DNA of 64,000 nt from Clostridiales bacterium. GTDB taxonomy: Bacteria; Bacillota; Clostridia; Christensenellales; Aristaeellaceae. Shown here piece after piece: positions 59,179-64,000 of this stretch (position 1 is the stretch's first letter; each line of letters opens with the position of its first letter). A program made the translations under genes and the position numbers. The DNA is taken from contig JAHZHZ010000001.1 of NCBI GenBank assembly GCA_019419995.1, forward strand, positions 40,626-104,625. Reading direction: 5' to 3'. The notes beneath the pieces were generated by a model that ran no database searches, was not told the DNA's origin, and saw only the letters and a list, made by a program, of their open reading frames with translations.

Positions 59179-59541
59179 GTGAACGAGATACATATGATGA
59201 AATTGGAGGGCGCGGGAATTGACGTCCATGAGGCGCTGTCCAGATTTATGAATAACGAGGGATTGCTGAAAAAATTCTTACTGCGCTTCCCGCAGGATCA
59301 AAATTATGCGAAACTGAAGCAGGCCTTTGCTGACAGGGATAAGGATGCTGCCTTTACAGCTGCCCACACCCTCAAGGGAGTGACAGGTAATTTGTCCATG
59401 AAGCGACTCTTTGCGCTGCTTAGCGATATGGTGGAACGTCTGCGCGTAGGTGATTTGGTGAGTGCGGAACAGCAATTGGATGAGCTTGAAAGAGAATATG
59501 ACATGGTGCTGGATGCCTTGAAAGTATTTGACGAAAGGTGA
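59179..59541 (+). CDS. Hpt-domain phosphotransfer protein
   Basis: A 120-residue single-domain histidine phosphotransfer protein. Seen: the phosphorylatable His in AAHTLKGVTGNLSM near residue 63, in a helical bundle with DELEREYDMVLDALKVF at the end. The start is GTG at 59179 with AAAGGAG nine bases upstream, five bases after the HD-GYP stop. It can carry phosphate from the hybrid kinase receiver to the HD-GYP receiver, completing a His-Asp-His-Asp relay within one operon. Confidence 0.9.
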   Translation: MNEIHMMKLEGAGIDVHEALSRFMNNEGLLKKFLLRFPQDQNYAKLKQAFADRDKDAAFTAAHTLKGVTGNLSMKRLFALLSDMVERLRVGDLVSAEQQLDELEREYDMVLDALKVFDER

Positions 59542-59603
59542 AAGAAGTCATTCTTCAATAATTTCCTTCAGCATACCTGATTTGAAATGTCAACAAAGAA
59601 AAC

Positions 59604-59640
59604 TGTGATGGCGATTTTATAAGCCATCACAATTATTTGA
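59604..59640 (+). terminator. Terminator after the phosphorelay operon
   Basis: TGTGATGGC pairs with GCCATCACA (59604-59612 with 59623-59631), followed by ATTATTTG. Confidence 0.75.
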
Positions 59641-59665
59641 GAGGGTTCAGTTAAATAGGGAATAA

Positions 59666-59695
59666 AAAGACCGCTTGATTAATCAAGCGGTCTTT
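59666..59695 (-). terminator. Terminator after tRNA-Arg
   Basis: Perfect 30-base palindrome AAAGACCGCTTGATT and its complement, directly after the tRNA CCA end, followed on the minus strand by TTATTCCC. Confidence 0.85.
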
Positions 59696-59696
59696 G

Positions 59697-59773
59697 TGGC
59701 GGACCCTGAGGGATTCGAACCCCCGACCTTCTGGTCCGTAGCCAGACGCTCTATCCAGCTGAGCTAAGGGACC
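59697..59773 (-). tRNA. tRNA-Arg (anticodon ACG)
   Basis: 77 bases with encoded CCA and discriminator G. The anticodon loop reads CTACGGA; A34 is the substrate of the TadA encoded at 4277. The acceptor stem GGTCCCT/AGGGTCC has a T3-T70 mismatch as read here. Confidence 0.93.
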
Positions 59774-60006
59774 TTGCGCTTCTCTCAAAGTGCTTATATA
59801 CTATACCGCATTTTAGGCCTGTTGTCAAGGACTTTGAATGTAAAATAATGGTTTAAATAATTGCCGTTTTTTAAAGTGTATCTCGATGGGACGGACCAAC
59901 AAATATTTTTGCTGTGTACACTGTTCTGGAGAATGCTGTATCTGGTTGAGAATAAAGTATAAACTTGGATTTGGGCTGACAGGTAAAGAACTATGTAACT
60001 GTTTAC

Positions 60007-60051
60007 TTGACAAATCTTTTGTCAGAGGTATAATAAGTAATTAGTTACTTA
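60007..60051 (+). promoter_or_regulatory. marR promoter with overlapping operator
   Basis: TTGACA, 16-base spacer, TATAAT (60029-60034). The palindrome TAAGTAA-TTAG-TTACTTA (60034-60051) overlaps the -10 box and start point, the expected place for a MarR repressor site. Confidence 0.75.
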
Positions 60052-60084
60052 TTTAAAGGGATATAAGGAGGGAGGGTGTTTGCT

Positions 60085-60516
60085 ATGATGCCCTTTGGAT
60101 TGAAAATTGCCATTATCAACCGAGCTTTTCGAAAGAGATTGGATGAAAAGGCTGGCACAATGGGTTTGACAGCGGTTCAACTGCGTGTGTTGGGATCAAT
60201 TAGCCGGTTGGAGGCATCTGGAGAAATGGAAATTCATCAGAATGATCTGGAGCGCCTTGAGCATGTGACACATCCGGCCATGACAAAACTTTTGCAACGT
60301 CTTGAAGTCAAGGGATTTGTCCGCTGCGTTCCCAGTGCAAAAGACCGCAGGTACAAGAAGATCACATGTACCGAACAGTCCGCTGGAATTTACAAAATGA
60401 TTCTTGCGCAGGATGAAGAAGTATTTGCAGAACTATGCCGGAATCTAACGGAGAAGCAGCAACAGGAATTCAAGTATTTGGCTGACATGGTTCTTAAAAA
60501 TATAGATTCAGACTAA
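60085..60516 (+). CDS. MarR-family transcriptional regulator
   Basis: A 143-residue winged-helix repressor. Seen: MGLTAVQLRVLGSISRLE, the recognition region NDLERLEHVTHPAMTKLLQRLEVKGFVRCVPSAKDRRYKKI with the wing Arg-Asp-Arg-Arg, and a C-terminal dimer helix. The ATG at 60085 has GGAGG nine bases upstream; a GTG at 60076 is in frame but too close to its site. The same operator occurs before this gene and before the MATE gene behind it, so it probably represses both and is released by an exported compound. Confidence 0.88.
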   Translation: MMPFGLKIAIINRAFRKRLDEKAGTMGLTAVQLRVLGSISRLEASGEMEIHQNDLERLEHVTHPAMTKLLQRLEVKGFVRCVPSAKDRRYKKITCTEQSAGIYKMILAQDEEVFAELCRNLTEKQQQEFKYLADMVLKNIDSD

Positions 60517-60530
60517 TTCTGTATTTACCG

Positions 60531-60596
60531 GGCAGTATGTGAGGAGTGTGTTCGCACACTGCCTTTTTTTCCCACATATAAGTAACTAGTTACCTA
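60531..60596 (+). promoter_or_regulatory. Terminator hairpin and second MarR-type operator ahead of the MATE gene
   Basis: AGTGTG-TTCG-CACACT (60545-60560), extended by GGCAGT/ACTGCC, is followed by CTTTTTTT: a terminator after marR. Then TAAGTAA-CTAG-TTACCTA (60579-60596) repeats the operator at 60034-60051 with two changes, 22 bases before the MATE start. Confidence 0.7.
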
Positions 60597-60617
60597 TTAT
60601 GAGGAGGCTATGAACCA

Positions 60618-62042
60618 ATGGAAAAAACAATTTCTGAAAAGGAAAGTCCCTTTGCCGTGGAACCTATCGAAAGATTAATCATCAGGTTTGCCGTACCAAG
60701 TGTAATTGCACTGTTGGTCAATTCTCTATACAACATAGTGGACCAGATTTTTATAGGATGGGGAGTTGGTTATCTGGGCAATGGAGCTACCAATATTGTA
60801 TTTCCCATTACAATTATTGCTCTGGCCCTTTCCATGATGATAGGGAATGGCGGGGCAGCATTTCTGAGCCTGAAGCTGGGAGAGCGTAAAGTCGACGTGG
60901 CGGAAAAAGGGGTAGGAAATGCGGTTGCGCTAGTGACGATTGTCAGTATCGTGTTAATGGCTGTTTTTCTCATATGGATTAATCCCATTCTGACACTGTT
61001 TGGAGCCACAGAAATGCTGCGTGCCTATGCTCTGGAATATGGATACATTATTGGGATCGGTTTGCCGTTTATGATGATTTCCGCTTCCATTAACTCCATG
61101 ATTCGTGCTGATGGAAGTCCCAAATATGCTATGGTTTCCATGGTCATTGGGGCAATTCTCAATGTGATCTTGGACCCAGTTTTCATTTTTGTGTTTAATA
61201 TGGGAGTGCGTGGAGCAGCAATTGCCACGGTTGTGGGGCAAGTGGCTTCTTTTGTAGTATCGGTTATCTATATTCCGCGCTTTAAAACGGTTCATCTACA
61301 TATGATTGCATTTCGCTTGAGCGGAAAAACATGTGGAAACATTGTGACGTTTGGCCTCAGCAGTTTTATCACACAGTTCGCCATTACCATTGTCATGGCT
61401 TTAACCAATAATTTGCTGGCTGTTTATGGGGCGACTTCCGTCTATGGTTCGGAAATTCCACTGACTGCTACCGGCATCGTTATGAAAGTGAATCAAATTT
61501 TAATTGCTGTTCTATTGGGGATTGCCACGGGTACGCAACCGATTATTGGGTTTAATTATGGGGCTAAGAATTATAAAAGAGTAAAGCAAGCGCTTGAAAT
61601 TTCGTTGATTGTATCAGAAGTTGTATCCGTTGTAGCGTTTTTAATTTTTCAGTTTGCGCCTATGAGTGTTGTTTCTCTGTTTGGTTCCGAAGAAGGCCTC
61701 TACAATGAATTTGCGGTGAAGGCGTTTCGTATTTTTCTGCTGCTCTGTCCCCTCACTGGATTTCAAACCATTGCAGCGGTATACCTTCAGGCGGTTGGAA
61801 AACCTGTTAAGTCTGCCATATTGTCATTGGCGAGACAGATTATTTTCTTTGTCCCTGCCGCAGTGATTCTTCCCAGGTTTTTGGGTGTAACAGGCGTTTT
61901 ATGGACGGGTCCAGTAGCGGATGGACTTGCGTTTATTCTTTCTTTGGTATTGTTGTCGTATGAGAGAAGCCATTTGAAAAAGGCGCATAAAATGCAGCTC
62001 ACAAATGTCAGATGGTGGATGAGAAAGGGTGGTGATGATTGA
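60618..62042 (+). CDS. MATE-family efflux protein
   Basis: A 474-residue transporter with about twelve helices. Seen: ESPFAVEPIERLIIRFAVPSVIALLVNSLYNIVDQIFIGWGVGYLGNGATNIVFP, the usual MATE N-terminus, and ATGTQPIIGFNYGAKNYKRVKQAL at the start of the second half. It exports drugs or metabolites by Na+ or H+ antiport. GAGGAGG precedes the ATG. Downstream of marR and of its own operator copy; its stop overlaps the next gene by one base (TGATG). The substrate is unknown. Confidence 0.9.
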   Translation: MEKTISEKESPFAVEPIERLIIRFAVPSVIALLVNSLYNIVDQIFIGWGVGYLGNGATNIVFPITIIALALSMMIGNGGAAFLSLKLGERKVDVAEKGVGNAVALVTIVSIVLMAVFLIWINPILTLFGATEMLRAYALEYGYIIGIGLPFMMISASINSMIRADGSPKYAMVSMVIGAILNVILDPVFIFVFNMGVRGAAIATVVGQVASFVVSVIYIPRFKTVHLHMIAFRLSGKTCGNIVTFGLSSFITQFAITIVMALTNNLLAVYGATSVYGSEIPLTATGIVMKVNQILIAVLLGIATGTQPIIGFNYGAKNYKRVKQALEISLIVSEVVSVVAFLIFQFAPMSVVSLFGSEEGLYNEFAVKAFRIFLLLCPLTGFQTIAAVYLQAVGKPVKSAILSLARQIIFFVPAAVILPRFLGVTGVLWTGPVADGLAFILSLVLLSYERSHLKKAHKMQLTNVRWWMRKGGDD

Positions 62043-62620
62043 TGAAGAATAAAATTATAACAATTAGCCGTGAGTTTGGAAGTGGAGGCAGGACTGTAGG
62101 CAAAAATGTAGCTGAAGAATTAGGTATTCCGTGCTACGATAGTGAATTGTTGAAAAAAATTGCAGAGGAAAGCGGGTTTGACGAGGGCTACATTAAGGAT
62201 ACGGACGAATATGCGCCTGGCGGTTTTCTTTCTTCAGCGCTCTTTAATCGCAAATTCAGTCCAAACAATGCCGATTATCTCTGGAAAATTCAATGTAAAA
62301 TCATTATAGATCTGGCGCAGAAAAGCCCATGTGTGATCGTAGGTAGATGCGCGGATTATATTCTGCATGGTAAGATGGATTTATTACGTGTTTTTATCCA
62401 TGCAGACATAAAGTTCCGCGCAGAGCGCATCGTCAATGTATATGGCGAGCGAGAGGAAACTCCAGAACAGCGCCTGAAGGACAAGGATAGACGCCGGGCG
62501 GCTTACCATCGATTTTATACGGATATGAAGTGGGGCCATGCTGAGAACTATGACATCACACTTAACAGTGCTACGATAGGGATAGAGAATTGTGTAAGGA
62601 TCATCAAAAGTCTTTACTGA
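62042..62620 (+). CDS. Cytidylate kinase-like protein
   Basis: A 192-residue P-loop kinase of the cytidylate-kinase-2 type. Seen: the start KNKIITISREFGSGGRTVGKNVAEELGIPCYDSELLKKIAEESG with the Walker-like GSGGRTVG, CVIVGRCADYIL (Walker B-like), and the lid stretch RLKDKDRRRAAYHRFYTDMKWG. Not the housekeeping Cmk, which is longer and has another start; the natural substrate of this group is not certain. The ATG at 62042 overlaps the MATE stop, so translation is coupled, as often seen for this family behind MATE genes. Confidence 0.85.
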   Translation: MKNKIITISREFGSGGRTVGKNVAEELGIPCYDSELLKKIAEESGFDEGYIKDTDEYAPGGFLSSALFNRKFSPNNADYLWKIQCKIIIDLAQKSPCVIVGRCADYILHGKMDLLRVFIHADIKFRAERIVNVYGEREETPEQRLKDKDRRRAAYHRFYTDMKWGHAENYDITLNSATIGIENCVRIIKSLY

Positions 62621-62660
62621 TGCAGCACATCCTTGTCTATATACAGTTTGGGCACTTGGA

Positions 62661-62690
62661 GGCGGCAACATTTGTTGCTGCCTTACTCTT
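62661..62690 (+). terminator. Terminator after the MATE operon
   Basis: GGCGGCAACA pairs with TGTTGCTGCC, then TTACTCTTTTG. Confidence 0.75.
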
Positions 62691-63119
62691 TTGTCGGTTT
62701 AATTCCACGAGGCTAGAAATATATTTGAGCTTATAATACTAAAAGTTCTTATTAGCCAGCGTATGAATTTAGCGGATATATTAACGCTGATAAAGATTTG
62801 CGGGCTTGCCAAATTTCTGCACTTTGGCAATAGGAGAAAGTTTGGAGAAATGAAGAAAAGAGGTAAACACAAAGTGCTGGTACCTCTTTTTATATCATAA
62901 GGAGGAATGACCCGGGATAGGAATGCAACGTTAAATTGCTGTTTGGCATACTCGTGGTGATTGCATCAGAGTTGCCATATGCCATGCGACTTAGAGGAGG
63001 ACAGTATGCTTTCTGAAGATGGATTGCTTTTGACATTTATGTTGTAAAGTTATGCTTGCTTATGATACAATTAACGTGTCACATAAAAATTTGAAACTTT
63101 GGAAAGGGACAAAGAAAAG
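62691..63119 (+). other. Gene-free stretch with two hairpins
   Basis: No convincing gene in about 430 bases. TGCCAAA/TTTGGCA forms a small hairpin (62807-62829); AAAAGAGGTA/TACCTCTTTT (62856-62890) forms a terminator-like stem with a T-run. A TATAAT at about 62732 has no good -35 box. A small RNA ending near 62890 is possible. An AAGGAGG at about 62900 is followed by only an 18-codon frame. Confidence 0.35.
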
Positions 63120-63596
63120 ATGATAAAAATACTTTTCGTGTGCCACGGCAATATCTGTCGGTCACCCATGGCAGAATTTATCATGTGCCATCAAGTACAG
63201 GTGGCAGGATTAGAAGATCATTTTCAGATCGCTTCAGCAGCCACCAGCGCGGAGGAACTGGGCAATCCCGTCTATCCTCCAGCGCGGCGTATGCTTAGTT
63301 TGCATGGGTTGGACTGTTCAGGCAAGACCGCCCGTCAGATGACACGGGCAGATTATGCCAAGTGGGATTATTTAATCTGTATGGACAGAGCCAATTTGCG
63401 CAATATGCGCCGCATCGCTGGGGGAGATCCAGAAAATAAGATGAGGCTTTTGATGTCCTTTACGGGTTCAGACGCTGATATTGAAGATCCCTGGTACAGC
63501 GGAGATTTTGAAGGCGTATATACGCAAATTGATGGAGCTTGTGAAGCTTTGCTGAAATATCTTATTAAACAAAATCGAATTGAACATATCAATTAA
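63120..63596 (+). CDS. Low-molecular-weight protein-tyrosine-phosphatase
   Basis: A 158-residue phosphatase. Seen: the P-loop FVCHGNICRSPMAEF with nucleophile Cys and Arg (CX5R) near residue 8, and the general-acid Asp in IEDPWYSGDFEGVY near residue 127. The family removes phosphate from tyrosine (or arginine) of kinases that control capsule synthesis or stress response. The ATG at 63120 has AAAGGGA ten bases upstream; the in-frame TTG at 63099 lacks a site. No tyrosine kinase is nearby, so the partner is unknown. Confidence 0.9.
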   Translation: MIKILFVCHGNICRSPMAEFIMCHQVQVAGLEDHFQIASAATSAEELGNPVYPPARRMLSLHGLDCSGKTARQMTRADYAKWDYLICMDRANLRNMRRIAGGDPENKMRLLMSFTGSDADIEDPWYSGDFEGVYTQIDGACEALLKYLIKQNRIEHIN

Positions 63597-63635
63597 CAAA
63601 AATCTGATAAATAGGCGGGAATTACCAAAGAAACA

Positions 63636-63664
63636 TTGACATATTGTTGAACGCATGTTAAAAT
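63636..63664 (+). promoter_or_regulatory. Promoter of the solute-binding protein gene
   Basis: TTGACA, 17-base spacer, TAAAAT. A short GATGG/CCATC stem (about 63674-63690) follows in the leader. Confidence 0.75.
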
Positions 63665-63723
63665 ATACTATGCGATGGGGAAATCCATCGGGGAAGAAAC
63701 AGTACAGAGAAGGAGAAAAAGGC

Positions 63724-64000
63724 ATGAAAAAGATTCTGGTTCTTGTTCTGGCGCTGGTATTGGCGCTGGGCAGCATGGCTGCTGTGGCAGAGGAAGTGGA
63801 CTGGCGTGCCTGTGAGGGCGGCGAACTGATGGTTTATGTGGGCTGCGACGAAGAACATGGCGCGGCTGTTGTCAAGGCTTTTGAAGAAAAGACTGGCATC
63901 AAGACCAGCTACATTCGCCTTTCCGGCAATGACTGCTATACCCGCATCTTGGAGGAACGTGAGAATCCTCAGGCCGATGTATGGTACGGTGGAACCTGGG
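63724..64000 (+). CDS. ABC transporter substrate-binding protein, iron(III)-type, 3' end outside window
   Basis: The first 92 codons of a binding protein. Seen: signal peptide MKKILVLVLALVLALGSMAAVA with no lipobox cysteine, then ELMVYVGCDEEHGAAVVKAFEEKTGIKTSYIRLSGNDCYTRILEE and NPQADVWYGGTW, a layout typical of the Fe3+/2-aminoethylphosphonate class (SBP_bac_6). AAGGAG lies upstream of the ATG. The ligand cannot be set from the visible part; permease and ATPase genes would be expected beyond the window. Confidence 0.82.
   Translation, partial: MKKILVLVLALVLALGSMAAVAEEVDWRACEGGELMVYVGCDEEHGAAVVKAFEEKTGIKTSYIRLSGNDCYTRILEERENPQADVWYGGTW

Overview
The window looks like chromosomal DNA of a spore-forming, probably gut-associated member of the Bacillota (class Clostridia). 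This is inferred from a spoIIE gene, strong GGAGG ribosome binding sites with occasional TTG and GTG starts, the greA-lysS and DUF421-DUF4363 neighbourhoods, a His-lacking HPr-like protein, and a bile-salt-hydrolase-type gene near an oleate hydratase. Genus and species cannot be set from the sequence alone. TAG is a normal stop (for example the patatin gene), so the standard code applies. No rRNA, insertion sequence, integrase or CRISPR array was seen.

Layout. 1-10.4 kb: end of a CobW-type metal GTPase, a VanZ-like protein, argG-argH with its own promoter, tadA, a DUF421/DUF4363 membrane pair, a patatin lipase, lysS carrying an extra C-terminal tRNA-binding domain, greA with a consensus promoter and a 12-bp leader stem, then an unlisted 33-codon ORF and an HPr-like protein. 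10.5-15 kb: HtrA-type protease, DUF378 protein and spoIIE. 15-21 kb: AraC regulator divergent from a complete RhaSTPQ/Lsr-type sugar ABC transporter. 21-25 kb: aspA, a small membrane protein, about 0.9 kb of eroded DNA and a broken nucleoside hydrolase. 25-31 kb: host-lipid-facing genes (bile salt hydrolase family, PH-domain protein, oleate hydratase, two HdeD-like proteins, a Crp/Fnr regulator). 31-33 kb: TetR-controlled membrane genes with two operators in the promoter.

33-37 kb: a probable spore-surface locus. A glycosyltransferase follows a signal-less choice-of-anchor A protein with a threonine stalk, and a short paralogue of its C-terminal domain lies upstream. Both structural genes have candidate late-sporulation promoters. 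An RHS remnant lies beside it. 37-46 kb: four-member tRNA content begins here (Ser, fMet, Met; Arg is at 59.7 kb), with trmO and a four-gene operon (HelD-like helicase, BaiN-like and COG2509 flavoproteins, HAD-thiamine pyrophosphokinase fusion). 46-49 kb: a YitT membrane protein preceded by a multi-stem RNA leader, then a large secreted protein of unknown role.

49-59.5 kb: a cyclic-di-GMP signalling island with an EAL phosphodiesterase, a soluble diguanylate cyclase, and an operon of membrane diguanylate cyclase, hybrid histidine kinase, HD-GYP response regulator and Hpt protein. Together these make a possible phosphorelay feeding c-di-GMP turnover. 59.6-64 kb: tRNA-Arg, a MarR-MATE pair sharing one palindromic operator, a cytidylate-kinase-like gene, a low-molecular-weight phosphatase and the start of a solute-binding protein.
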